Positions 24,973 to 33,121 of a stretch of 64,000 nucleotides of DNA are shown here, piece by piece (positions within the stretch are counted from its first letter, which is position 1; every line of letters begins with the position of its first letter). The DNA is from UBA4781 sp963674975. GTDB lineage: Bacteria > Chloroflexota > Anaerolineae > Anaerolineales > Anaerolineaceae. The notes under the pieces are model-generated. The model worked only from the letters and a program-made list of their open reading frames with translations, did no database searches and was not told where the DNA came from. A program made the position numbers and the translations under genes. Location: positions 1,364,001 through 1,428,000 of the forward strand of contig OY771913.1 of NCBI GenBank assembly GCA_963674975.1, in the 5' to 3' direction.

Positions 24973-26076
24973 ATGAGTAAAGTTTCTGAAATGACCCGAG
25001 AGAAATGGATCATGAGCACCTTTCCCGAATGGGGCACCTGGCTGAACGAAGAAATTGAAAATGAAGAGGTCGCGCCAAACACAGTCGCCATGTGGTGGCT
25101 GGGCTGCACAGGCATATGGATAAAAACGCCCGCAAATACCAACATCAGCATTGACCTGTGGTGTGGACATGGCAAGCAGACCCATGGTGATGGCACAATG
25201 AAGGTTGGTCACCAGATGGCAAATATGGCTGGCGTACGCAAGGTGCAGCCAAACCTGCGCGCCATTCCTTTTGTGATCGACCCCTTTGCTGTCAAGCATG
25301 TGGATGCTGTTTTAGCAACCCATTACCACCAGGACCATATGAGTGTTGAATACGCCGCTCATGTGCTGCAGAGTAATTTCACCACCACCGATACGAATGG
25401 CAAGGAAATTCCAGTCCCATTTATCGGTCCAAAGAAGAGCGTTGAATACTGGACCAGCTGGGGTGTTCCGGAAGAGCGCTGCATCACTGTTAAACCCGGT
25501 GACGTTGTTAAAATCAAGGATATCGAGATCCTTGCACTGGATTCCTTCGACCGCACCTGCCTGGTCACTACTGATTCAACCGGTCCCGATCGAGAGGAGC
25601 TGACCAACATCTGCCCGACCGATATGGATGATAAGGCAGTCAATTATTTAATCAAGACCCCCGGCGGGAATATCTACCATTCCGGCGACTCCCATTATTC
25701 CATTTACTATGCCAAACACGGTAAAGACCATCCGATCGATGTCGCATTTGGTTCATTCGGAGAAAACCCGGTAGGTATAGCGGATAAAATGACCAGTGTG
25801 GACATCCTGCGTATGGCAGAAGCCCTGAGATGTAAAGTGGTCATCCCTCTACATTATGATGTTTGGACCAATTTCATGGCAGATCCCGATGAGATCAAAG
25901 TTCTCTACGAGATGAAAAAAGATCGATTGGGCTACCAGTTTCATCCCTTCATCTGGGAAGTTGGCGGAAAATATATATACCCCACTGATAAGGATAAACG
26001 CGCTTATCACCACCGCCGCGGTTTTGAAGATTGTTTTGAAGCTCCACAGAACATCCCCTTCCGTTCACTGCTATAA
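24973..26076 (+). CDS. ulaG: L-ascorbate-6-phosphate lactonase-like protein (UlaG)
   Basis: UlaG opens L-ascorbate-6-P to 3-keto-L-gulonate-6-P in the anaerobic ascorbate pathway. The 367-residue protein follows E. coli UlaG, as I remember it, almost throughout: MSKV...STFPEWGTWLNEEIE at the start, MWWLGCTGIW, the metallo-beta-lactamase motif THYHQDH, YHSGDSHYSIYYAKHG, and FIWEVGGKY near the end. Metal ligands of the THxHxDH motif are kept; only a non-ligand position differs. It stands between two similar terminators as a single-gene unit, 1.4 kb from the DeoR-RPE-BtpA-AraD-like cluster. The family is sure; ascorbate itself as substrate is inference. Confidence 0.92.
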   Translation: MSKVSEMTREKWIMSTFPEWGTWLNEEIENEEVAPNTVAMWWLGCTGIWIKTPANTNISIDLWCGHGKQTHGDGTMKVGHQMANMAGVRKVQPNLRAIPFVIDPFAVKHVDAVLATHYHQDHMSVEYAAHVLQSNFTTTDTNGKEIPVPFIGPKKSVEYWTSWGVPEERCITVKPGDVVKIKDIEILALDSFDRTCLVTTDSTGPDREELTNICPTDMDDKAVNYLIKTPGGNIYHSGDSHYSIYYAKHGKDHPIDVAFGSFGENPVGIADKMTSVDILRMAEALRCKVVIPLHYDVWTNFMADPDEIKVLYEMKKDRLGYQFHPFIWEVGGKYIYPTDKDKRAYHHRRGFEDCFEAPQNIPFRSLL

Positions 26077-26080
26077 ATAG

Positions 26081-26112
26081 AAAAAAGCCGTGGAAATGTT
26101 CCACGGCCTTTT
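26081..26112. terminator. Terminator after ulaG
   Basis: The stem GCCGTGGAA / TTCCACGGC (26087-26095 and 26099-26107) has a 3-base loop, an A-run before and CTTTT after. It may also serve the convergent TolB-like gene. Confidence 0.85.
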
Positions 26113-26114
26113 AT

Positions 26115-27038
26115 TTATTCTAGCCAGGATAATCCCGCGTAATGGAAGTACCCATCCAGTACCTGATAAATCTTCCCGCTCGCTATCTTCACCATATAGA
26201 TACCGCTGTGGGTTTCGGAATCAGAAATAAATGCCAGTTCACTTCCATCCGGAGACCATTCGGGGGAATGACTGGTATTCGCATCCTGCACCAGGGTGGT
26301 TTCTTCGCTTCCATCTGTATTCATCATATAGATATTAAATGAACCATCACGCTTTGAAAGGAATGCGATCTTCTTTCCACCCGGTGAGCAAACTGGAGAT
26401 GCATCATAATACTCGTTATTCAACACCTGCTTGATCTCCCCCGCGGCAATATCCACAGAGAAGATATCAAAATCACCATCGCGGTTCGACACAAATACCA
26501 GGCTTTTCCCATTGGGCATCCAAGCAGCCTGCGTATCCTGCGAATCATCTTCTGTCAGGCGATCCAGAGTTCCATCCTGCAAAGAGAGGACATTGATATC
26601 ATTATCTCCATACGCATTGGATTGAAAGGCAATGGATTCTCCATCCGGTGACCAGACCGGTTCTGTTTTGTCTGCGCCATCTGAATACAACGTTTCTATT
26701 GCTAGAGTATTCAGATCAAGCAAAAAGAGATCATAAGCTCCATTGGGATTTGCCGAATAGGCGATTTGGTTTCCATCCGGAGAAAATTCAGGGGCAATAT
26801 CTTCAAAATCATTATCCGTTAATTGTTGGATCGTTGCACTTTGCATATCGAACAAGAACAGCTCGTAATCTTCTTTTTCCGTTGTCTTGGCTGCAAAGAC
26901 AAGCTGTCCTCGTAGATCGGCAGTTGGGGCTGGCAAGGGTGTTGCGGTGCTCTCCTGCAGATCGGTTGAAGTACAACCAACCAGGATACCCAATACCACC
27001 AGAGCGGCGATCCCCAATTTTTTTGTTCCAATCAACAT
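26115..27038 (-). CDS. TolB-like PD40 beta-propeller lipoprotein
   Basis: The protein has 307 residues. The start at 27038 puts TAAGGAG at a normal distance; an ATG six bases earlier is too close to it. The signal peptide ends ILVGCTS (lipobox). Then come five PD40-type blades, each with a SPDG-like turn: SPDGNQIAYSAN, SPDGESIAFQSN, MPNGKSLVFVSN, SPGGKKIAFLSK and SPDGSELAFISD. There is no TolB N-terminal domain and no Tol-Pal genes are near, so it is a propeller lipoprotein rather than TolB proper. Role unknown. Confidence 0.88.
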   Translation of the reverse strand: MLIGTKKLGIAALVVLGILVGCTSTDLQESTATPLPAPTADLRGQLVFAAKTTEKEDYELFLFDMQSATIQQLTDNDFEDIAPEFSPDGNQIAYSANPNGAYDLFLLDLNTLAIETLYSDGADKTEPVWSPDGESIAFQSNAYGDNDINVLSLQDGTLDRLTEDDSQDTQAAWMPNGKSLVFVSNRDGDFDIFSVDIAAGEIKQVLNNEYYDASPVCSPGGKKIAFLSKRDGSFNIYMMNTDGSEETTLVQDANTSHSPEWSPDGSELAFISDSETHSGIYMVKIASGKIYQVLDGYFHYAGLSWLE

Positions 27039-27176
27039 TCTCATACTCCTTAAATAAGCTTACCGCCCTATTCTAAAGCATTTTTACAATTTTAATGAAA
27101 ATCTTTGTTCCTTATTTTCCATCCCTGACACAAAAAACAGCCTTACGGTATGATTAAAGAAATGAAAGAGGTAAGG

Positions 27177-27404
27177 ATGTTAATTACATTATTGGATGGC
27201 ACCCTGCAGGTGGGCGCTTTTTTTGAGAAGAAGGACAACGAATTTGAAGATAATATCTGCATCTGCTTCAAGGAAGATTGCCCCGAAGATGAAAAGATCT
27301 TCTATGCAGGGGAAACCAACATCTATATCACTCCCGACCAGGCGCGCCAACTGGCTAAACAGCTAACCCAAGCCGCGGATCAAAGCAGCCACGGCTCACG
27401 CTGA
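27177..27404 (+). CDS. Small conserved-looking protein of unknown function
   Basis: The product has 75 residues and no family I can name. The start at 27177 is preferred over 27150 because AGAGG lies five bases upstream. The sequence is acidic in the middle (KDNEFEDNICICFKEDCPEDEK) and ends in a helix with ITPDQARQLAKQLTQAA. It opens a four-gene unit: its TGA overlaps the next ATG (ATGA-type junction), which supports it being a real gene. Confidence 0.65.
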   Translation: MLITLLDGTLQVGAFFEKKDNEFEDNICICFKEDCPEDEKIFYAGETNIYITPDQARQLAKQLTQAADQSSHGSR

Positions 27405-27844
27405 TGACCTGGTTTGACCCTTCCACCATAACGTCGCTTGATTCACTCAAGCCATCGGAATGGGATCTGCTTTGCGATGGCTGCGGTATCTGCTGTCTGT
27501 ATAAAATCAACTCATTATCAGAGCAGGAATCTCTCCTGACCAGGGTTGCCTGCTGTTATCTGGACACAGCATCATGCAGATGCAGTATATATCCACAGCG
27601 CCATGACCTGATGCCCACCTGCCTTGATCTGACCCGCGAAAATATCAGACAGTTAACCTGGCTGCCAGAAACCTGCGCATACCGTAGAATTGCAGAAGGT
27701 AAACCGCTGCCCTGGTGGCATTATCTGCGTAGCGGAAAACACGACCTGGTTCATAAATTAGGAATATCAGTTCATGAAATCGCGATCAATGAAAAAGATA
27801 TAGATCTGAATGATCTGCAGAAATACACCATACAGGCATGGTAA
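27404..27844 (+). CDS. Cysteine-cluster protein of the YcgN/UPF0260 group
   Basis: The protein has 146 residues. The family pattern is clear: WDLLCDGCGICCLYKI with clustered Cys at the start, CCYLDTASCRCSIYPQRHDLMP with more, then LTWLPETCAYRR and GKPLPWWHYL. The conserved Cys are thought to bind zinc or Fe-S; the function of YcgN is unknown. Translation is coupled to the preceding small gene by a one-base overlap. Confidence 0.9.
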   Translation: MTWFDPSTITSLDSLKPSEWDLLCDGCGICCLYKINSLSEQESLLTRVACCYLDTASCRCSIYPQRHDLMPTCLDLTRENIRQLTWLPETCAYRRIAEGKPLPWWHYLRSGKHDLVHKLGISVHEIAINEKDIDLNDLQKYTIQAW

Positions 27845-27863
27845 ATTTTATCAAAGGAAAGCA

Positions 27864-28502
27864 ATGGAAAAGAACACTCAAAAAATCAACGGCTGGGATC
27901 AGGCATATAAAAAAGAGCCGCAGCAATTCACCGAACCTGAAAAGATCTGTTCGCTAACAGACACTCTCTTTCCCAAATACGGTGTCAAGCGCATCCTCGA
28001 CCTGGGGTGCGGTAACGGGAGACACCTGGTGTACTATGGGAAAAAAGGATACCAGATATTCGGCTCAGACCTTTCAGGCTGGGGATTACAAGCTGCACAG
28101 CAATGGACTTATAAGGAGAAAATCTCTACACCGTTAACCCTGGCGGATATGCAGTATCTCCCATTCTCAGATGACAGCTTCGACGCGATCATTTCTTTTC
28201 GAGTGATTCAGCACAATCTTTTTGCCGATATTCTGGCTACCTTCAAAGAGATCGAGCGCGTGCTTCGAAAGGACGGTTTGCTGGTGATGGACCTTCTGCG
28301 GCATGATCCCAATTCTGAACGGTTGAAAGATTCAGATATACTGGAACCGGGCACTCATGCTCCTAGGTCCGGCACAGAAAAAGGGATGCCACACCATGCC
28401 TTTACCAAAACAGAGATCTTCCAAATTTTGAATACATGGAACATCAAGTTATTCGATGCATCGACTGAAAAAAGACACAGCATCATCATCGCACAGCGAT
28501 GA
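27864..28502 (+). CDS. SAM-dependent class I methyltransferase
   Basis: The start at 27864 has AAAGGAAAG just upstream and gives 212 residues; earlier in-frame starts fall inside the previous gene. Motif I is ILDLGCGNGRHLVYYGKKGY, then FGSDLSGWGL, LPFSDDSFDAIISFRVIQHN (motif IV) and KDGLLVMDLL, a complete Rossmann methyltransferase. The substrate is unknown. It lies 19 bases after the Cys-cluster gene and 16 before xdhC. Confidence 0.88.
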   Translation: MEKNTQKINGWDQAYKKEPQQFTEPEKICSLTDTLFPKYGVKRILDLGCGNGRHLVYYGKKGYQIFGSDLSGWGLQAAQQWTYKEKISTPLTLADMQYLPFSDDSFDAIISFRVIQHNLFADILATFKEIERVLRKDGLLVMDLLRHDPNSERLKDSDILEPGTHAPRSGTEKGMPHHAFTKTEIFQILNTWNIKLFDASTEKRHSIIIAQR

Positions 28503-28518
28503 AAGCGGGGAGAATGAT

Positions 28519-29580
28519 ATGAGCACTTTCTGGCAGCTGATCACAACCATACAGGACTGGCATTCCGATGGAAAAGATGCCGCCCTGGTTACGCTTATCC
28601 GTTCCACCGGCTCCACTCCGCTGCCGGTGGGTGAAATGATGGCAGTGTCTTCCAGCCTGGATATGCAGGGAGCGGTAAGCCGCGGCTGCGTTGAAAGTGC
28701 CATTCTGGAAAACGCTCAAGATGTAATAAAGAAAGGTCAACCATCGATTTCCCATTTCGGATTTAGCGAAGAGAATGCTTTTGAAGTTGGATTAACCTGC
28801 GGGGGTGAGATCGATGTGCTCATTAACCCATTTCTGCGATCTCCAGAGTCGGAATCATTTTTCGATGCTGTGTTATCGGGCTCTTCCAGCGAGAAGACTT
28901 TTTCTTTGCTTCAATCAATCGATGCAGCAGTACTCGGAAAGAAAATACTCTGGACCGAAGAAAAGTTGCTCTACAGCGATCTCCCGGAATCCTTCTCCCC
29001 CTCCTTCCCTATTCCGATGGAGTTAGAGAACAAGCCGGCATTCTGTATCGAGGAGATTCCGCTGGCAAACGGAAAAGCGCTGCATGCATTCATCAGCACA
29101 TTCCAACCCGCCTCCAGATTGGTCATCGTGGGCGCCGGAGAGATTGCCATTTATCTAACAAAGCTGGCAAAAATGCTGCATTTCCGTGTGATCGTGGTCG
29201 ACCCGCGTTCCATGTTTGCCACACCGGTCCGCTTTCCCGAAGCCGATGTCCTCCTCCCCAAATGGCCGCAAGACTGCCTGCCCGCGCTGCATCTTCAAAA
29301 CAAAGATGCGCTGGTGGTCATCAGCCATGATGAAAAGATCGATCTGCCCGCATTACAGCTTGGATTAGAAAACCAGGTTGGTTATATCGGATTACTGGGG
29401 TCTACGAAAACGTGCCAGAGCCGCTTCGACGCATTAGAAAAAGCTGGCTGGAGCAAAGCAGATCTGGCTCAGGTCCATGCTCCCATTGGATTAAACATCG
29501 GCTCAAAGAAAGCCAATGAGATCGCCCTCTCCATTATGGGTGAGATCATCCAGGAGAAAAACAGTAAGCGTTCAGCTTAA
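28519..29580 (+). CDS. XdhC/CoxI family protein
   Basis: The start at 28519 follows GGGGAG; the product has 353 residues. The N-terminal XdhC domain shows ALVTLIRSTGSTPLPVGEMMAV and GCVESAILE, with the Cys-containing LTCGGEIDVL; the C-terminal domain is a Rossmann fold with RLVIVGAGEIAIYL and YIGLLGSTKTCQSRF. XdhC binds molybdenum cofactor and helps sulfurate and insert it into xanthine-dehydrogenase-type enzymes. No such enzyme is in the window; an oxidoreductase of the tungsten AOR family begins at the right edge but is not a known XdhC client. Confidence 0.92.
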   Translation: MSTFWQLITTIQDWHSDGKDAALVTLIRSTGSTPLPVGEMMAVSSSLDMQGAVSRGCVESAILENAQDVIKKGQPSISHFGFSEENAFEVGLTCGGEIDVLINPFLRSPESESFFDAVLSGSSSEKTFSLLQSIDAAVLGKKILWTEEKLLYSDLPESFSPSFPIPMELENKPAFCIEEIPLANGKALHAFISTFQPASRLVIVGAGEIAIYLTKLAKMLHFRVIVVDPRSMFATPVRFPEADVLLPKWPQDCLPALHLQNKDALVVISHDEKIDLPALQLGLENQVGYIGLLGSTKTCQSRFDALEKAGWSKADLAQVHAPIGLNIGSKKANEIALSIMGEIIQEKNSKRSA

Positions 29581-30339
29581 ATAAATTCCCGTGGGATCCA
29601 ATTCCTCGTGTAGAATACGCAGTTCTTCCGCTGTCGGTTCAGCTGTCCTTTCCAACGCAGGAGCAACTTTGATTTCCCATCCGGTATTCTGCCGCACCTC
29701 TTCCAACTCCACGCCCGGATGCAGGGCAGTCACCTGCAGTTCTCCATCTTCATCCGGCATCATGATCGCCAGATCGGTCACCACCGCCTGCGGACCCTTC
29801 CCACGCACGCCGCTTTTTTCGCGCTCCGCCCTACCGGAGAGGAACCCGGCTGAAGTACAGAAATCCACTTTTTCAGGGAAGCGCCGTTTATTGTGCGGGG
29901 TCATAATATAGCAGCGGTTTGCCCAGGCAGCGATCTCCATAGAGCCACCCGAACCCGGCAGGCGCACCTTTGGATGCTGATACTCACCAATTACGGTCGC
30001 ATTGATATTACAGAAGCGGTCAATCTGCGCCCCACCCAGAAAGCCCACGTCCACGTTGCCGCGCTGCAGGTAGAAGCTGAAGATATCAAACATGCTGCAC
30101 ACGCCGCTTGCCCCACTGACCAGGGTGGGATCACCGATAGAAAGGGGCAGACGGGCGGGCTGCGCACCGATCACTCCCGCTTCATATACCATGGTCAAGT
30201 TTGGCGCATGGGTGCGCCGCGCCAGGTTGCATGCCAGATTGGGAATGCCCACCCCCACAAAAACCAGGTCTCCGTCCTGCAGCAAGCGGGCAGCATTGAC
30301 AACCATCAATTCATTCTTCGAAAACTTTTTTTCAGTCAT
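29572..30339 (-). CDS. CoA-transferase family I, beta subunit
   Basis: The protein has 255 residues. The start of the fold contains LLQDGDLVFVGVGIPNLACNLA; MVYEAGVIGAQP carries the likely catalytic Glu that forms the CoA thioester, and FLGGAQIDRFCNINAT and LPGSGGSMEIA follow. The split alpha/beta form is that of glutaconate CoA-transferase and IpdAB-like proteins. The acyl substrate is unknown. It follows the alpha subunit by 17 bases and overlaps the end of convergent xdhC by 9 bases. Confidence 0.88.
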   Translation of the reverse strand: MTEKKFSKNELMVVNAARLLQDGDLVFVGVGIPNLACNLARRTHAPNLTMVYEAGVIGAQPARLPLSIGDPTLVSGASGVCSMFDIFSFYLQRGNVDVGFLGGAQIDRFCNINATVIGEYQHPKVRLPGSGGSMEIAAWANRCYIMTPHNKRRFPEKVDFCTSAGFLSGRAEREKSGVRGKGPQAVVTDLAIMMPDEDGELQVTALHPGVELEEVRQNTGWEIKVAPALERTAEPTAEELRILHEELDPTGIYLS

Positions 30340-30356
30340 CTCTGCATCGCTCCTGT

Positions 30357-31259
30357 TCAGAATTCGCCATAGTTGATGGGGTTGCTGAATTTTGGCTTTA
30401 CCTTCAAGCGCTTGTGGGTTTCTTCACCCAATTTTTCCCAGTATTGAGCATGGTCTTTGACATCAAAGACAAATTCCTGCAGCCAGCTCTGAACACTTTC
30501 TTTTGTTTTGCTGATCTCATCCCATTTCAGATAGAACTCATTATCACGATCATAATATCCCTGGGTATAGGAGGGATGCGCGCAGTAAGGCACCTGACAG
30601 ACCGCATCCACGATCAGGCTGGGAATAAGCGTGCGGTTGGGATCAGAGCGGATCACTTCTTCGTCCACGAGTTCTTCTGCAGTGAGGATCACTCTTTTTG
30701 CCGCAAAAGCGGCTTCTTTCTGCTCGCCAAGAATTCCCCAGATGTGTGCGTTTCCATTTACATCTGCTCGCTGGACATGCACGATAGCTACATCGGGATG
30801 CAGCGGCGGCACTACCATCACCTCTTTCCCTGAGAAGGGATCCACCACGCGCTTGAAGTTGGGATTTACTTTTTCAAGGTCAGGGGCAGCAGTGAGATTC
30901 ATAGGCATCAAGGGTAGTCCCGAAGCACCAGCAGTGAGACGGCTGATCATGCTGAAATGCGAATACTCTTCCCACTCCAGTTCACCCGATTCGATGGCGG
31001 CACGTACCATGCGCAGAGACCCAACGCCCGGGTTGCCAAGGTAAGAAAAGATCACTTTTTTAGCACAACCAGCCGCAACCATTTGATCGTAGATCAGATC
31101 GGGTGTAGCACGCGCCAGGGTGAGGTCTTTTCTCCCCTGCCGGATGATCTCATGCCCTACCGCAAAAGGAATGAGATGGGTAAAACCAGCTGCATAAACC
31201 AGGTCGCTATCCTTGACAAACTCACCAACCGCTTCTTTCAAACTGCATACTTTACTCAT
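30357..31259 (-). CDS. CoA-transferase family I, alpha subunit (GctA-like)
   Basis: The protein has 300 residues. It begins KVCSLKEAVGEFVKDSDLVYAAGFTHLIPFAVGHEIIRQG, the family I CoA-transferase alpha opening, and has the downstream HVQRADVNGNAHIWG. It forms a heteromer with the next gene's product and would move CoA between carboxylic acids. Its ATG is only 16 bases from the hairpin that ends the dehydrogenase transcript upstream, leaving little room for an own promoter. Confidence 0.88.
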   Translation of the reverse strand: MSKVCSLKEAVGEFVKDSDLVYAAGFTHLIPFAVGHEIIRQGRKDLTLARATPDLIYDQMVAAGCAKKVIFSYLGNPGVGSLRMVRAAIESGELEWEEYSHFSMISRLTAGASGLPLMPMNLTAAPDLEKVNPNFKRVVDPFSGKEVMVVPPLHPDVAIVHVQRADVNGNAHIWGILGEQKEAAFAAKRVILTAEELVDEEVIRSDPNRTLIPSLIVDAVCQVPYCAHPSYTQGYYDRDNEFYLKWDEISKTKESVQSWLQEFVFDVKDHAQYWEKLGEETHKRLKVKPKFSNPINYGEF

Positions 31260-31275
31260 GGTATTTCCTGTAAAA

Positions 31276-31317
31276 AGAAGCGGTTCTCACTTCCTCAGTA
31301 TCATGAGAACCGCTTCT
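31276..31317 (-). terminator. Terminator/attenuator between the aldehyde dehydrogenase and the CoA-transferase genes
   Basis: A perfect 14-bp inverted repeat (31276-31289 / 31304-31317) has a 14-base loop. Read on the minus strand it is followed at once by a T-run (forward AAAAA at 31272-31276), so it ends the transcript of the gene at 31333-32910. Confidence 0.85.
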
Positions 31318-31332
31318 CGGCTGTAATTATAC

Positions 31333-32910
31333 TTATGCTTTTTTAATTAATGTCTGAATTTGCTCATGCATATACAGCGGTAAATAATACAAACCACCGG
31401 CATTCTTGCCACTGGAACCAGATCCTTTCCATCCACCGAACGGTTGGAAACCAGGCCATGCACCGGTTGTGGCTCCCTGCGGGCGGTTGGCGTATGTCAC
31501 GCCCGCCTGGATATTTTCAAAGAACCATTTTGTTTCTTCCGGCGACCCGTAGAACCCAGCGGTGAGACCATAGGTAGAGTCATTTGCCAATTTCATAGCT
31601 TCATCCAGAGAATCGATATAGGCAATTGTGGTAATCGGGACAAACATCTCAGTTTTCCATATCTGGTTCTTTATCGGTAGATCAGCCACAATGGTGGGTG
31701 TGCAGAAATATCCCTTTGCAAACTCCCCGTCTTTCAATACCTTCCCACCGGTCAAAAATCGTCCGCCGGAATGATAGATCTTATCCAGAAAATCCTGGTA
31801 ATCCTGATAGGATCGGCTGTTGACTACAGGTCCCAGGAATGTATTGCGCTCGGTCGGATCACCGATGCTGATCTTTTTGGTGATCTCAATCATACGGTCG
31901 AGCAGTTTTTGGTAAACCGGTTTTTCTGCATATACCCGTGAGCAGGCAGAGCATTTCTGTCCCTGCAAGCCAAATGCAGAACGGACAATGCCAGCCGCAG
32001 CTTCTTCGATATCCGCATTACGTGAAACGATGGCAGGGTTCTTTCCACCCAATTCCAGGATGGTCGGTCGCACATATTCGCCTTTGGCAAAGTCGCGATA
32101 TATACCCATACCTACATCATACGAGCCTGTAAAAGTGATGCCCGCTACCGCCGGATTTTCAATGAGAGCCTGTCCCATCGATCGCCCCGGACCGGAGACA
32201 AAGTTGAACACGCCATCCGGAAGACCCGCATCGCGCATACATTCTGCCAGTTTTCGTGAGGTCCAGGTGGTATCAGAGGCTGGTTTGAACACCAGAGTAT
32301 TGCCAGATACCAGAGCAGAGCCAGAAGGACCACCGGTAAGGGCTGCCGGGAAGTTGAAGGGGCTGATAACCAGCCATACTCCGTACGGGCGCAGGACAGA
32401 TACATTGGATGAAGTGTACCCGCTCAATGGATCAGTTCCCATCTGCTTGATGTATCCATCATTCTCTTCCATCTGGGTGCATGCATAGCGGATCAGATCT
32501 GCCATCTCAGCCACATCGCCCAGGGCTTCCATGCGGTTCTTTCCCACTTCCAAAGCCACGATGGCGCCTATCTCATAGATGCGCTCATCGATCAATTCAG
32601 CCACACGGCGCATGAGCCTTACCCGCTCCTGCCAGGGTGTGTTCGCCCATGCAGGGAATGCTTTTTGAGCCGCTTCTATCGCAACAGCAGCATCTTTTTC
32701 ATTTCCTTTTTGAAAAACAGCCAGCACCTCATCGGTATTCGCCGGGTTCTTGTCTTCAAACTTTTCAGTGGTGAAGTAATCTTTCCCATTGATGATCATG
32801 CCATATTCTTTTCCCATGTTTGCTCGCACTACCTTGAGCGCATCCTCAAAACGAGTATGCATTTCTTCGGGTGGATTGAACATGGTTGCATACGTTAACT
32901 TAAAAGCCAT
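31333..32910 (-). CDS. Aldehyde dehydrogenase, L-glutamate gamma-semialdehyde (P5C) dehydrogenase-like
   Basis: The protein has 525 residues, the usual length for RocA/PruA-type enzymes. NAD-binding and catalytic motifs are visible: SPFNFPAALTGGPSGSAL, ELGGKNPAIV (general base Glu), GQKCSACSRVY (catalytic Cys) and the end QPFGGWKGSGSSGKNAGG, which is characteristic of P5C dehydrogenases. It would oxidise glutamate semialdehyde to glutamate; proline dehydrogenase is not nearby, so another semialdehyde cannot be excluded. AGGAGG precedes the ATG. Confidence 0.9.
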   Translation of the reverse strand: MAFKLTYATMFNPPEEMHTRFEDALKVVRANMGKEYGMIINGKDYFTTEKFEDKNPANTDEVLAVFQKGNEKDAAVAIEAAQKAFPAWANTPWQERVRLMRRVAELIDERIYEIGAIVALEVGKNRMEALGDVAEMADLIRYACTQMEENDGYIKQMGTDPLSGYTSSNVSVLRPYGVWLVISPFNFPAALTGGPSGSALVSGNTLVFKPASDTTWTSRKLAECMRDAGLPDGVFNFVSGPGRSMGQALIENPAVAGITFTGSYDVGMGIYRDFAKGEYVRPTILELGGKNPAIVSRNADIEEAAAGIVRSAFGLQGQKCSACSRVYAEKPVYQKLLDRMIEITKKISIGDPTERNTFLGPVVNSRSYQDYQDFLDKIYHSGGRFLTGGKVLKDGEFAKGYFCTPTIVADLPIKNQIWKTEMFVPITTIAYIDSLDEAMKLANDSTYGLTAGFYGSPEETKWFFENIQAGVTYANRPQGATTGAWPGFQPFGGWKGSGSSGKNAGGLYYLPLYMHEQIQTLIKKA

Positions 32911-32941
32911 AAAAAGCCTCCTGATGAATGTTTACGATTAA

Positions 32942-32970
32942 AGTATATCTTCGTGAAGAGTACAAGTCAA
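32942..32970 (-). promoter_or_regulatory. Promoter of the aldehyde dehydrogenase gene
   Basis: On the minus strand TTGACT (forward 32965-32970) and TATACT (forward 32942-32947) are 17 bases apart, about 32 bases before the ATG. The spacer contains the small palindrome TCTTCGTGAAGA (32948-32959). Confidence 0.65.
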
Positions 32971-33049
32971 AAATCTTCATTCAGGAAAGGGGTGACAAAT
33001 TTCCGTATTGTTTTTTCTGTTCCCTGACAGCAAATATAGAATCAGATAC

Positions 33050-33077
33050 TTGACAATCGCAATTCCATCCCTATAAT
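33050..33077 (+). promoter_or_regulatory. Strong sigma-70 promoter of the tetR-PTS operon
   Basis: TTGACA (33050-33055) and TATAAT (33072-33077) are both perfect and 16 bases apart. Confidence 0.8.
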
Positions 33078-33089
33078 ACTAATTATAAA

Positions 33090-33109
33090 AAGCGAGCGAG
33101 CGCTCGCTT
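33090..33109. promoter_or_regulatory. TetR-family operator candidate
   Basis: AAGCGAGCGAGCGCTCGCTT is a perfect inverted repeat with 8-bp arms. It starts 12 bases after the -10 box, around the transcription start, and ends 12 bases before the tetR ATG, the expected place for autorepression. A GCGAGC-rich palindrome is common for FadR/AcrR-like TetR regulators. Confidence 0.65.
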
Positions 33110-33121
33110 GGTTGATAAAAC

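Noticed and set aside
24815..26112. Similar hairpins on both sides of ulaG as a sign of a mobile cassette
   Set aside because: Both are ordinary terminators at gene ends; the shared AAAAAGCCGTG stem is a common terminator form, and no target duplication or integrase is seen.
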